The notes below the pieces were generated by a model. That model worked only from the letters and a program-made list of their open reading frames with translations, ran no database searches and was not told where the DNA came from. This document shows, in pieces, positions 33,083 to 40,184 of a stretch of 40,184 bases of DNA (position 1 is its first letter; the number at the start of each line of letters is the position of its first letter). Position numbers and translations under genes: made by a program. This DNA is from Ardenticatenaceae bacterium (GTDB taxonomy: Bacteria; Chloroflexota; Anaerolineae; Promineifilales; Promineifilaceae). The stretch lies in assembly GCA_020634215.1 (NCBI GenBank), contig JACKCD010000056.1, forward strand, positions 1 to 40,184, in the 5' to 3' direction.

Positions 33083-33769
33083 ATGTCAGCTCGCCTGATT
33101 GTGCAGCAAGGGCCAACCCCCAACGAAGAAATCCTTCTCAATCAACCCCTGATGCGAATGGGTAGAGGGACAAATAATGAGATCGTGCTGCAAGACCCTG
33201 AGGTGTCGCGGCAACACGCGCAAATTACACAGCGAGATGGGATTTATTATCTGGATGATTTGGGAAGTACCAACGGCACGTTCTTAAATACGCAGCGGGT
33301 GATTGGGACGATGGCGCTGGAGGATAATGACACCATCAATTTGGGGGAGTCTATCCAGCTTTTGTTTGTGGATGAATTTGTGGCGCAGGAGCCGTTTGAA
33401 GCGGAGCATGAGACGTTAGCCGATAAACGGCCGTTAGCCGACCAAGACACCCCTCCCCACGGCTTACCCCCCTTCGACCCCGAAGACACCCCATCCTATC
33501 CTGTACGGCCTTATCAACCTTCGCCCGCCTACGAACCAACCTACCAGGAACCCCCGCCCCGCCCCGTAGAATCCGCCCCCAAAGCAGCCAGCCCGCGCCG
33601 ACGACTGTTGCTAGGTTGTGGCTGCCTGCTCCTGCTCTTGCTGCTTTGCACAGCCACCCTCTTCTTTCTGGATGCCTACGACCAGGGTCGTTTACTCTAT
33701 TGCGGCCCCATACGGCCGTTATTTGAACTCATCTTTGGCCCCTTTGGTTTTGCCCCCGCTTGTGGCTAA
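33083..33769 (+). CDS. FHA-domain protein with C-terminal membrane anchor
   Basis: 228 residues. An FHA domain fills residues about 5-95 (MRMGRGTNNEIVLQDPEVSRQHAQI...LDDLGSTNGTFLN), with the phosphothreonine-binding Arg/Ser/His and Asn residues in place. A Pro-rich linker (about 125-165) leads to PRRRLLLGCGCLLLLLLLCTATLFFL, one membrane helix, and a short tail with two Cys. It should bind phosphothreonine proteins at the inner membrane face, reporting to a Ser/Thr kinase not in this window. KRPL and IRPL come from palindrome copies. Confidence 0.9.
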   Translation: MSARLIVQQGPTPNEEILLNQPLMRMGRGTNNEIVLQDPEVSRQHAQITQRDGIYYLDDLGSTNGTFLNTQRVIGTMALEDNDTINLGESIQLLFVDEFVAQEPFEAEHETLADKRPLADQDTPPHGLPPFDPEDTPSYPVRPYQPSPAYEPTYQEPPPRPVESAPKAASPRRRLLLGCGCLLLLLLLCTATLFFLDAYDQGRLLYCGPIRPLFELIFGPFGFAPACG

Positions 33770-33939
33770 CAACACCTTGTACAATTTGTGACCCTTCAGC
33801 CAGCAAAGGGTCTATATAGCAACGCACTCAAAGCGACCCTGTTCCTGTAAGAGGAAGGAACAGGTGTGTGTTATTGTCTGTCCATTTGGGTGTGCACCGC
33901 ACAGCCATGTTGCAAGAAAACAAGGAGGAACTGTTAATC

Positions 33940-35433
33940 ATGCAAGCTATACAAAACTTTTTTAGCACCCCGCTAGGAGTCGGTATCTTAAACTTCCTGC
34001 TGGCGTTGGTCATTTTGATCATTGGCTACATTGTTGCCCGCCTCGTCGCCAGCGTCGTCCGGCGTCTGCTTGAGCGCGTTGATTTAGACAATCGCATTGC
34101 CAACGCGCTTTCTGGAGGCAAGGAGGGAAGCAGTTTCAACACCGAAGAAATCGTTGCCCGCATTGTCTTTTGGCTCATCATGCTTTTTGTGCTGGTGGCT
34201 GTTTTCCAACGGCTCAATCTGCCCATTGTAGCCGAACCCATCAACGCTTTGTTGGCTCAAGTGACCACAGTCTACCTGCCCAGCATCGGTTATGCTGCCC
34301 TACTGCTGGGAGTGGCCTGGCTGCTTGCCACGGCGCTCAAATTCCTCATTACACGCGGTGCCCAAATGCTGCGTATTGATGAACGGCTGTCGGAACATGC
34401 GGCCCTGGAAGAAGGGGAGCGCGTGTTGGTGAGTGAATCGCTGGCAACGGCCGGTTTTTGGTTTATCTTCCTGCTTTTCCTGCCGGCTGTCCTCAGTGCC
34501 CTAGGCATCTCCCAAATTGCAGAACCGCTCCAGGGAATGTTTGCCCAGGTTTTTGATTATGTTCCCAACGTCTTTGCCGCCGCCGTTACCTTTATCATTG
34601 GCTGGTTTGTGGCTCGTATTGTCCGCCAAATTGTGACGAATTTATTAACGGCCGTTGGCGTAGACACCGTAGGTGAGCGCGTGGGGCTAACCGGAGAACG
34701 TGCTGTCTCCAAACTGGTTGGCACCGTTCTCTACACCTTCATCCTGCTCTTTACCCTCATTTCTGCCCTAGACCAACTCGCTATCGAAGCCATTTCCGGC
34801 CCGGCCACGCTGATGCTCAACACCCTCATCAACGCCATTCCCGCCATCTTTGGTGCTGCGTTGGTGCTCATCATCTCCTACTACATCGCCCGCCTTGTCT
34901 CCCGCCTCATCGTTGACCTGCTGGCTGGCATAGGTTTTGACAGCGTACCCAGCCGTTTGGGACTCAATCTAGCTGGTGGGCGCACCCCATCGGAATGGGT
35001 AGGCTATCTCATCTTGCTGGCGATCATGCTCTTTGCCGCCATTTCTGCCGCCGAACTGCTTGGCTCCCAATTCCTGGCCGACATTTTGGCAACGCTGATA
35101 GGCTTCTTGGGGCAGGTTATCATGGCACTCATCATCTTTGGCATTGGGCTTTATTTGGCAAACATGACCCGCAGTATCATCCTCAGTGCCGGTGGCAACA
35201 AAGCTAACTTCAGTGCCACCATCGCCCGTGCCGCCATTCTGGTTCTGTCTGGGGCAATGGCACTGCGGCAGCTTGGTGTAGCCGACGACATTGTGAACAT
35301 GGCCTTTGGCATTATGCTGGGAGCGCTAGGCGTTGCAGCAGCTCTGGCGTTTGGTCTAGGCAGTACCAAAATTGCTGGTGGCGAGGTAGAACGTTTCTTG
35401 ACGGGTTTGCGTTCTGACGACAATACGCCATAA
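33940..35433 (+). CDS. Membrane protein with conserved TM-helix repeats (MscS-related)
   Basis: About 497 residues with four or more repeated units of a membrane helix followed by a basic segment: NFLLALVILIIGYIVARLVASVVRRLLERVDLDNRI, AAVTFIIGWFVARIVRQIVTNLLTAVGVD, ALVLIISYYIARLVSRLIVDLLAGIGFD. These match the conserved TM helix found before MscS channel domains. No MscS beta domain follows, though AAALAFGLGSTKIAGG resembles the end of the channel helix. ATG 33940 has AAGGAGG 11 bases upstream; an in-frame start at 33868 is weaker. It may be related in function to the MscS-like protein at 36774. Confidence 0.85.
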   Translation: MQAIQNFFSTPLGVGILNFLLALVILIIGYIVARLVASVVRRLLERVDLDNRIANALSGGKEGSSFNTEEIVARIVFWLIMLFVLVAVFQRLNLPIVAEPINALLAQVTTVYLPSIGYAALLLGVAWLLATALKFLITRGAQMLRIDERLSEHAALEEGERVLVSESLATAGFWFIFLLFLPAVLSALGISQIAEPLQGMFAQVFDYVPNVFAAAVTFIIGWFVARIVRQIVTNLLTAVGVDTVGERVGLTGERAVSKLVGTVLYTFILLFTLISALDQLAIEAISGPATLMLNTLINAIPAIFGAALVLIISYYIARLVSRLIVDLLAGIGFDSVPSRLGLNLAGGRTPSEWVGYLILLAIMLFAAISAAELLGSQFLADILATLIGFLGQVIMALIIFGIGLYLANMTRSIILSAGGNKANFSATIARAAILVLSGAMALRQLGVADDIVNMAFGIMLGALGVAAALAFGLGSTKIAGGEVERFLTGLRSDDNTP

Positions 35434-35522
35434 AATAGGGTTCGTTATAGATAGCGAACTTCACTTTCACAATTTGTAACTATTCAGGTCTGGCAACCAT
35501 GAACCAATTTGCGGCCAAAACA

Positions 35523-35605
35523 TGTCATTTCGACGAGTCTTCGAGGAGAAATCCCGTTCCCTTTGACTAGAAACGTGGGATTTCTCGGGAGACCTCGAAA
35601 TGACA
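35523..35605. repeat. Nested palindromic repeat
   Basis: The outer arms TGTCATTTCGA (35523-35533) and TCGAAATGACA (35595-35605) and the inner arms GAGAAATCCC (35546-35555) and GGGATTTCTC (35577-35586) form a two-tier hairpin. Similar GTCATTTCGA...GAGAAATCCC repeats are dispersed in many genomes. Confidence 0.85.
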
Positions 35606-35641
35606 CCTGTACGGTTACCACAATTTAAGTGTGTAAAAACA

Positions 35642-35679
35642 GAGATTGGGAAATTAAATACGACTAATTTCTCAATCTC
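35642..35679. repeat. 15-bp hairpin
   Basis: GAGATTG-GG-AAATTA pairs with TAATTT-CT-CAATCTC with a single G-T pair. Its outer arm (GAGATTG/CAATCTC) resembles the heptads near dnaE. Confidence 0.75.
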
Positions 35680-35766
35680 GATTCTTATTTGCCTGTTTGG
35701 TTTGTAAACACACAACTTAAGTTGGCTATCTTTATCTATTTTTAGGTGTTGTAAATTGTCAGATAG

Positions 35767-35795
35767 AGTAGATACCGTGCCAAATGGTATCTACT
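35767..35795 (+). promoter_or_regulatory. 10-bp perfect hairpin just before sigma-factor start
   Basis: AGTAGATACC-9-GGTATCTACT followed by TTTGTTGTT, ending 19 bp before the ATG. It could be an attenuator, a terminator of upstream read-through, or an operator of an autoregulated sigma gene. Confidence 0.6.
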
Positions 35796-35814
35796 TTGTT
35801 GTTACGGAAGCCCA

Positions 35815-36408
35815 ATGGCGACAACCCTGGCCTACTCGCCAGATCTAACTGATGACGAACTCGTGCAGCTTTTTCAAGCGCGAGGGGGGCGGGATGATCG
35901 TCCTTTCCGCGAGCTTTTTCGTCGCTATCAAGCTGTTGTCTGGCGGGCTTGCTATGGCATGATGCGTAATGCAGATGATGCCGAAGATTTAACGCAAGAG
36001 GTTTTTTTTAAGGCTTATCGCAATTTAAATAAGTTTGAGGGACGTTCATCGTTCAAAACGTGGATCTATCGTATTGCTATTAACACCGCGCAAAATGAGA
36101 TTCGCCGCCGTAAACGTCGTGCCCAAGAGGCAGAAACGGCCGTTGAAGAAATGGCCGAATATTTGCCCAGCGATACCTTTCTAGAGTCGGCTCTGGAAGA
36201 AAAACAGCAGCGACGACTGCTGCAAGAAGCATTAGCCGATGTACGACCTGAAGAATATGAGGTTCTTTATTTAAAAGATATTGAAGATCGCCCATATGCG
36301 GAAATTGCCGAAATTTTGGGCATTAGCCTGAGTGCGGCCAAAATGCGCGTGCAGCGTGCCCGGCTGGCGCTACGGGTCAGTTACCGCCAAATTGCCGGCG
36401 AGGTGTAA
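35815..36408 (+). CDS. ECF-type RNA polymerase sigma factor
   Basis: 197 residues. Region 2 is ELFRRYQAVVWRACYGMMRNADDAEDLTQEVFFKAYRNLNKFEGRSSFKTWIYRIAINTAQNEIRRRKR. Region 4 is PEEYEVLYLKDIEDRPYAEIAEILGISLSAAKMRVQRARLALR. It should direct polymerase to a stress or envelope regulon under the control of the zinc anti-sigma encoded next (4 bp after its stop) and the MscS-like gene beyond. A hairpin lies in its leader. The palindrome copy inserts ETAV in the linker between regions 2 and 4, a tolerant place. Confidence 0.95.
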   Translation: MATTLAYSPDLTDDELVQLFQARGGRDDRPFRELFRRYQAVVWRACYGMMRNADDAEDLTQEVFFKAYRNLNKFEGRSSFKTWIYRIAINTAQNEIRRRKRRAQEAETAVEEMAEYLPSDTFLESALEEKQQRRLLQEALADVRPEEYEVLYLKDIEDRPYAEIAEILGISLSAAKMRVQRARLALRVSYRQIAGEV

Positions 36409-36412
36409 TGGT

Positions 36413-36781
36413 ATGACAACACAAAACAACAACCACATTGATGAGCAAACTCTGAAAAAGTATGTAGCAGGTCAGTTAAGCAGCGCGGCGGCCGATGGCG
36501 TGCTGGCTCATTTGGAGCATTGTGATATTTGCCTGGAGCAGGTGGAGCAGCTATGGGCGCAAGACAAGGTGGGGCCAGCTAAAGCAGAAAAGTCATTGTT
36601 AACGGCCGTTTCCCCCAAACACCGAGAACGTCGCCTCATCAACCGCATTCACCGTTCCAACATGAGCGGCAAACTTGTTGAAATCGGCTTTAGTGGCTTT
36701 TTCGATGTTGTCTTGGCTTTACTACGCCCCCTAACCGGAACGCCACCCAAAAGAAAAGCAAGGGGAGAAGGATATGATTGA
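36413..36781 (+). CDS. Zinc-finger anti-sigma factor
   Basis: 122 residues. The zinc-binding anti-sigma motif HLEHCDIC (H-x3-C-x2-C) follows TLKKYVAGQLSSAAADGVLAHLEHC. There is no clear transmembrane helix; a weak hydrophobic stretch FFDVVLALLRPL lies near the end. So it is likely a soluble or peripherally bound anti-sigma. ATG 36413 lies four bases after the sigma stop. Its stop overlaps the start of the MscS-like gene. KSLLTAVS comes from a palindrome copy. Confidence 0.87.
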   Translation: MTTQNNNHIDEQTLKKYVAGQLSSAAADGVLAHLEHCDICLEQVEQLWAQDKVGPAKAEKSLLTAVSPKHRERRLINRIHRSNMSGKLVEIGFSGFFDVVLALLRPLTGTPPKRKARGEGYD

Positions 36782-37589
36782 TTTCACCGTCATTCAGCAA
36801 GCATTTTCTGGCATCTTTGCCCAAGCAATCACATTTATACCCAGACTGCTAACCACCATCATCATTCTGCTGATTGGCTGGTTCATTTCCCGTTTTCTGT
36901 CCACCCTCATCAAGCGTATTGCCGAGCGCGTGGGGTTAGACGGCATTTTGCAGCGCACCGGCATCAGCGGCTTTCTCGACCGCGCCCAAATCGAATCATC
37001 GGGCGGCGACGTGCTGGCACTGATCGTTTTCTGGACGATTTTCCTCAATTTCTTGCTCATCGGGCTGGAATATTTGGGGCTGCAAGCGGCCGTTGACCCG
37101 CTCCGCAACGTCATCGGCTTCCTGCCGCGCCTCATCAGCGCCCTGGTTATGCTTGTCTTAGGGGCGCTAGTGGCTCAATTCTTAGGGCGCACTGCCAGTG
37201 CCGCGATGGCAAGCATGGGGGTTGAGTTCCATCAGCAAGTAGGGCAAATCGTCAACAGCCTCATTTTGATCATGGTTGTCATCGTTATTTTGCAGCAGCT
37301 AGGACTAGATGCCTCTATTATGATCAACATTGTCACCGCCGTCATTGTGCTGACAGTAGCTGGGTTTGCCCTGGCGTTTGGTTTTGGCGGCCAAAACGTG
37401 GCGCGTAATGTGCTGGCAGGCTACTATGCCCGCGAATATTTTGATTTGGGCGACACGGTACTCATTAATGGGGAAGAAGGGACACTGGAAGGCATTGGCA
37501 CGCTCAACGCCGAAATCCAGATGGCCGACAAGGTGTTGATCATACCCAACGTGCGGCTGACGGAAGAGATGACGGTTAAGAAGCTGTAA
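36774..37589 (+). CDS. Small-conductance mechanosensitive channel-like protein
   Basis: 271 residues with about five membrane helices. These run from a TM-helix repeat unit (FIPRLLTTIIILLIGWFISRFLSTLIKRIAERVGLDGIL) to the MscS pore helix and beta domain (AGFALAFGFGGQNVARNVLAGYYAREYFDLGDTVLINGEEGTLEGIGTLNAEIQ). It should open under membrane tension in osmotic downshock. Its ATG overlaps the anti-sigma stop by eight bases, so sigma, anti-sigma and channel form one operon, suggesting envelope or osmotic control. Its TAA stop lies inside a heptad repeat. Confidence 0.92.
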   Translation: MIDFTVIQQAFSGIFAQAITFIPRLLTTIIILLIGWFISRFLSTLIKRIAERVGLDGILQRTGISGFLDRAQIESSGGDVLALIVFWTIFLNFLLIGLEYLGLQAAVDPLRNVIGFLPRLISALVMLVLGALVAQFLGRTASAAMASMGVEFHQQVGQIVNSLILIMVVIVILQQLGLDASIMINIVTAVIVLTVAGFALAFGFGGQNVARNVLAGYYAREYFDLGDTVLINGEEGTLEGIGTLNAEIQMADKVLIIPNVRLTEEMTVKKL

Positions 37590-37650
37590 TCAGTAATCGG
37601 TAATCGGTAATCAGTCAGACCGTTTACTGATTACTGTTTACCGATTACTG
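37588..37650. repeat. Heptanucleotide-repeat hairpin between convergent genes
   Basis: Four tandem heptads AATC(A/G)GT (37588-37615) face four inverted (A/T)TTAC(T/C)G heptads (37623-37650). It probably ends both transcripts. The MscS-like stop codon TAA (37587-37589) overlaps the first unit. Confidence 0.88.
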
Positions 37651-37652
37651 GC

Positions 37653-39224
37653 TCATTGGAGCCATTCGGCGAAAAACGGGTCGAGCAATTGGCCTGAGAC
37701 CTCTTCCATGACGGCCTGGAAGTCGGCATCGCTGGCAGTACCGCCGCCGTACCGTTCAAAATAGAGGCGCAGCCCGGCAAAAAAAGCTTCATCACCAAGC
37801 TGACGGCGCAGGGCGTGAACGGCCGTTGCGCCCTCAAAATAAGTATTAAACCCAAACAACTGCGCCGGTGGCGGGTTGCCTAATGGGTAGCCCGCCCCGT
37901 TTTGTGCCACCGCCCCCGCCATTTCCGCAATCCGCGCATCCAACGCCTCCGCGCTTTCGCCGCGCATCTGCCACAGCAGCTCAAAATAGGTGGCAAACCC
38001 CTCGTTGCGCCACATTTCCTGCCAGGAATGGAGGCTGACATCATCGCCAAACCACATGTGGACGAGTTCATGAACGGCCGTTCTTGCCCCCACCGACTCA
38101 AACGACACAATCGAAAGCGTCTGCGTTTCCAACGCCACCTGCGGCGCATCCACCGTTACAAAGCCAAACGTCTCAAACGGATACGGCCCCAGCAGCCCGC
38201 TAAGCCAGTCGAGAGCTTCCCCCGTCACCGCTTCCACGCGGCGGAAATCTTCGCGGACGGGAGCAGCCACGTAGTGACGCAGCGGCACTCCCTGCGGCGA
38301 GGTCGCTTCAATGCGCTCAAATTCCCCCACGGCAATGACGGCCAAATAGGAGGCCATCGGGTAATCGTGCTGCCAAGTGAAGGTGGTGGCCGAACGGCCG
38401 TTTGGCAACGTCGTCGGCTTGGTTTCGCGCAGTGTGCCGTTGGCAACGGCCGTTAACCCCTCTGGAACCGTCAACTCAAAGCGGTAAAACGCCTTGTCGC
38501 GGGGATGGTCGTTGGCCGGAAACCAAAACCGCGCCCCGTCCGGCTCCGCCAAAGCGTAGACCATCCCATTGGCAAAGGTCAGCCCCAGCGACTCTACAAA
38601 ACCAACATAGGGGGATTGCCGCCGTGTCGGTTCGCCGCCGTAGCGCACCGTCAGGCCAAAGGGAGTACCGGCCGCCAGCGGCTGCGGCAGTTCCACCAGC
38701 AGCTTGTCGTCTTCGCGGCGAAACGACAGCGGCGTGGCTCCGCTGCTCACGGCCACATCGGTAAACCCCACAAAGTCCAGCGACAATTCAGTCAACGTGG
38801 GGTCGGTGATGACCAGATCAAGGGTGGTGGCCGCCTGCTGCACCCGTGGGTCAGCCGGATCCAGCGTCAGGGCGATGGTGTAGGCTTGCACATCATAGCC
38901 GAGGTTGCCCAGTTCGGGGGTGTAGGGGTCGCCGATGGAGCGGTTGGTGAAAACGGCCGTTTCTCCCACCGTCGCCACCGTTGCCACAGGCGACAGGGTG
39001 GCCGTAGGCAGCACGGGAACGTTGGCGGCGAGGGTGGGGGTGTTGATGGCAGAAACGGCCGTTGTGGGCAACTCCGCCACAGCAATAGGCGTGGGGAAGA
39101 CGGTCGCCGTACCGCTGCAACCCACCAGGGAACCAGTAACCAGTAACCAGTAACCAGTAACCAGTAACCGGTGACTAGTAATCAGTGACCTGTGAATCTT
39201 TGCTAACAACGCTTGCTTTTTCAT
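37653..39224 (-). CDS. M1-family metallopeptidase lipoprotein
   Basis: About 523 residues. The signal peptide ends in the lipobox LVGC (Cys 36), followed by a Thr/Ala/Pro-rich linker. The M1 beta domain contains VRYGGEPTRRQSPYVGFVESLGLTFANGMVYALAEPDGARFWFPANDHPRDKA. The zinc site is HELVHMWFGDD...WRNEGFATYFE (HExxH, 18 residues, E) near residue 385-410. It should be an exported aminopeptidase anchored to the membrane; the usual GAMEN exopeptidase motif is replaced by something like ALETQTL. The start ATG 39224 has no strong ribosome site. Six AACGGCCGTT copies make it well adapted. The signal peptide itself is encoded by a heptad repeat. Confidence 0.92.
   Translation of the reverse strand: MKKQALLAKIHRSLITSHRLLVTGYWLLVTGSLVGCSGTATVFPTPIAVAELPTTAVSAINTPTLAANVPVLPTATLSPVATVATVGETAVFTNRSIGDPYTPELGNLGYDVQAYTIALTLDPADPRVQQAATTLDLVITDPTLTELSLDFVGFTDVAVSSGATPLSFRREDDKLLVELPQPLAAGTPFGLTVRYGGEPTRRQSPYVGFVESLGLTFANGMVYALAEPDGARFWFPANDHPRDKAFYRFELTVPEGLTAVANGTLRETKPTTLPNGRSATTFTWQHDYPMASYLAVIAVGEFERIEATSPQGVPLRHYVAAPVREDFRRVEAVTGEALDWLSGLLGPYPFETFGFVTVDAPQVALETQTLSIVSFESVGARTAVHELVHMWFGDDVSLHSWQEMWRNEGFATYFELLWQMRGESAEALDARIAEMAGAVAQNGAGYPLGNPPPAQLFGFNTYFEGATAVHALRRQLGDEAFFAGLRLYFERYGGGTASDADFQAVMEEVSGQLLDPFFAEWLQ
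39131..39193. repeat. Nine tandem heptanucleotides encoding the signal peptide
   Basis: Five exact AACCAGT units (39131-39165) and four diverged units (AACCGGT, GACTAGT, AATCAGT, GACCTGT) cover codons for residues about 11-32 of the M1 lipoprotein. On the minus strand the units read as a 7-residue period LLVTGYW. Gain or loss of one unit (7 bp) would shift the frame. Confidence 0.93.
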
Positions 39225-39249
39225 CCGCAAAACCCCATACTAAACGCCC

Positions 39250-40184
39250 ATGAACAGACCCAAATTGCGTCCTCTTGATTTTCAACCTGTCACCTACCAG
39301 GGGCAACAGATGTGGCTGCTGCGCGATCCGCTTGAACTCAGCCCACAGCAGTTAATTATACCCGGCGGGCTGGCGCAAATGCTGCTTTATTGCAACGGTC
39401 TCTATACGCCAGAGCAAATTCACGTCGCGTTTTGCCGCCATACCGGCGACAACGTGCCGTTGGCCGTCATCGAAGATGCCCTCACCCAGCTTGACAACGC
39501 CTGTTTGCTGGACAACGACCGGGCAGCGCAAGCCCAAATTGCCCAGCGCGAAGCGTACCGCGCCCAACCCCACCGCCCCCCGGCTTTGGCAAAATTGAGC
39601 TATCCCGACAACCCGCAGCGGCTGGCGCGGCAGTTGGCGCGGTATGGCGAGGATGATGACCGCAGCGGCTGGCAGCCGTGGCGCGGCCGCGCCATCGTGT
39701 CGCCCCACATTGATTACCAGCGGGGCGGGCCGGTGTATGCGAAGGTGTGGGAACGGGCGGAAACGGCCGTTTTGGAAGCCGACCTCGTTCTCATCTTTGG
39801 TACCGACCACAACGGCGGGCGCGGCACCTTCACCCTGACGCGGCTCCCCTATGCCACCCCCTTTGGCGTGCTGCCCACCGACACCAACCTGATTGATGCC
39901 GTGGCCGAAGCGATTAGCCCCGCAGAAGCGTATGCCGAGGAGTTGCACCACCGCAAAGAACACGCCATTGAATTATCGGCCGTTTGGCTTCACTACATCT
40001 ACCACAAACATGGCGTGGCTCCCAAACCGATGGTGCCGATTTTGTGCGGCTCGTTCCACCATTTTGTCCGCAACGGCGGCCACCCGGCCAATGACGAACT
40101 GCTGATGACGGCCGTAGAGACCTTGCGGCGGGAAACGGCCGGAAAAAAGGTGCTGGCCGTCGCCTCGGTTGATTTTGCCCACGT
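39250..40184 (+). CDS. amrB: Memo-family protein (AmmeMemoRadiSam system B), truncated by window end
   Basis: The first 311 residues are seen; the frame runs off the window. An N-terminal segment of about 110 residues precedes the Memo domain. Memo motifs: SPHIDYQRGGPVYAKVW, LIFGTDHNGG, HRKEHAIELSAVWLHY, MVPILCGSFHHF and ASVDFAH. The family binds iron at His/Cys residues in a dioxygenase-like fold; the partner A and radical SAM genes are not in view. ATG 39250 is 25 bp from the start of the divergent M1 gene, so each promoter must overlap the other gene's 5' end. Confidence 0.88.
   Translation, partial: MNRPKLRPLDFQPVTYQGQQMWLLRDPLELSPQQLIIPGGLAQMLLYCNGLYTPEQIHVAFCRHTGDNVPLAVIEDALTQLDNACLLDNDRAAQAQIAQREAYRAQPHRPPALAKLSYPDNPQRLARQLARYGEDDDRSGWQPWRGRAIVSPHIDYQRGGPVYAKVWERAETAVLEADLVLIFGTDHNGGRGTFTLTRLPYATPFGVLPTDTNLIDAVAEAISPAEAYAEELHHRKEHAIELSAVWLHYIYHKHGVAPKPMVPILCGSFHHFVRNGGHPANDELLMTAVETLRRETAGKKVLAVASVDFAH

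Larger units (their letters stand above)
35434..35814. other. Intergenic region packed with inverted repeats
   Basis: There is no gene. It holds a nested dispersed-repeat palindrome (35523-35605), a 15-bp heptad-like hairpin (35642-35679) and a 10-bp hairpin in the sigma-factor leader (35767-35795), listed separately. Confidence 0.8.
1..40184. repeat. Highly iterated palindrome AACGGCCGTT, 52 copies
   Basis: Exact copies start at 101, 389, 1196, 1656, 1760, 2453, 2567, 3144, 6623, 10082, 11042, 11302, 11765, 12186, 13620, 13857, 14255, 14598, 17479, 17738, 17993, 18122, 18272, 18909, 18978, 19176, 19246, 20040, 20061, 21521, 25023, 25307, 25640, 25967, 26045, 26756, 27035, 28627, 28947, 30723, 30767, 33426, 34647, 36135, 36601, 37818, 38073, 38393, 38445, 38952, 39054 and 39762 (hand count). 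Flanks often extend it to AAACGGCCGTTT. Near-copies with one changed end base occur at about 3587, 6175, 9825, 21347 and 33712. In genes it is read as (E/Q)TAV, KRP(F/L) or NGR. It behaves like HIP1 of cyanobacteria, but the sequence is different. Confidence 0.97.

Noticed and set aside
39131..39193. Heptad array as a CRISPR-like or intergenic repeat
   Set aside because: Units are 7 bp without spacers, and it lies inside the signal peptide codons of the M1 gene.

Overview
The window looks like a chromosomal segment of a filamentous-type Chloroflexota (Anaerolineae/Ardenticatenia-like) bacterium. This rests on large HTH-NB-ARC-TPR regulators, the long DnaE, Pro/Thr-linker secreted proteins, and short palindromic and heptanucleotide repeats. 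No rRNA, tRNA or CRISPR array was seen, and the taxonomic call is an inference. The most striking global property is the 10-bp palindrome AACGGCCGTT. It occurs 52 times by hand count, against about 0.04 expected for a random 10-mer. Most copies lie inside genes, read as ETAV, KRPF or NGR depending on frame.

Layout: 228-2672 is an HTH-NB-ARC-TPR STAND protein. 3217-12077 is a restriction-modification/defence cassette: a type III-like helicase-nuclease, a RAYT (REP-associated tyrosine transposase), a modification methylase split by a frameshift with a compositionally foreign middle, and a UvrD-like helicase with an apparent N-terminal RelE/ParE-like domain. Copies of the likely cognate REP repeat sit at the gene borders. 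12131-13356 is an IS110-family element whose ends, AG core, bridge RNA and target-site guides can all be read from the sequence. dnaE (minus strand) follows to 17313.

17637-19267 holds a flippase-like membrane protein and an unknown protein. 19429-19963 is a BrnT/BrnA toxin-antitoxin module with a visible promoter and operator. 20083-24416 is a cluster of three minus-strand exported proteins. 24514-30765 holds a DJ-1-like protein, a two-gene STAND/TPR pair and a third STAND regulator. Between the last two lies an unusual 45-codon minus-strand gene with its own ribosome binding site, signal peptide and terminator, predicted to secrete a 13-residue two-cysteine peptide.

30865-32817 is a tungsten-type aldehyde:ferredoxin oxidoreductase. 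Then come an FHA membrane protein with a consensus promoter, a TM-helix-repeat protein, an ECF sigma / zinc anti-sigma / MscS-like operon, an M1-family lipoprotein peptidase whose signal peptide is encoded by a heptanucleotide tandem repeat, and the start of a Memo-family protein cut by the window end.

The best leads are the readable IS110 bridge-RNA system with its target, the AACGGCCGTT palindrome system, the small secreted peptide gene next to TPR-type sensors, and the REP/RAYT-bracketed defence cassette.
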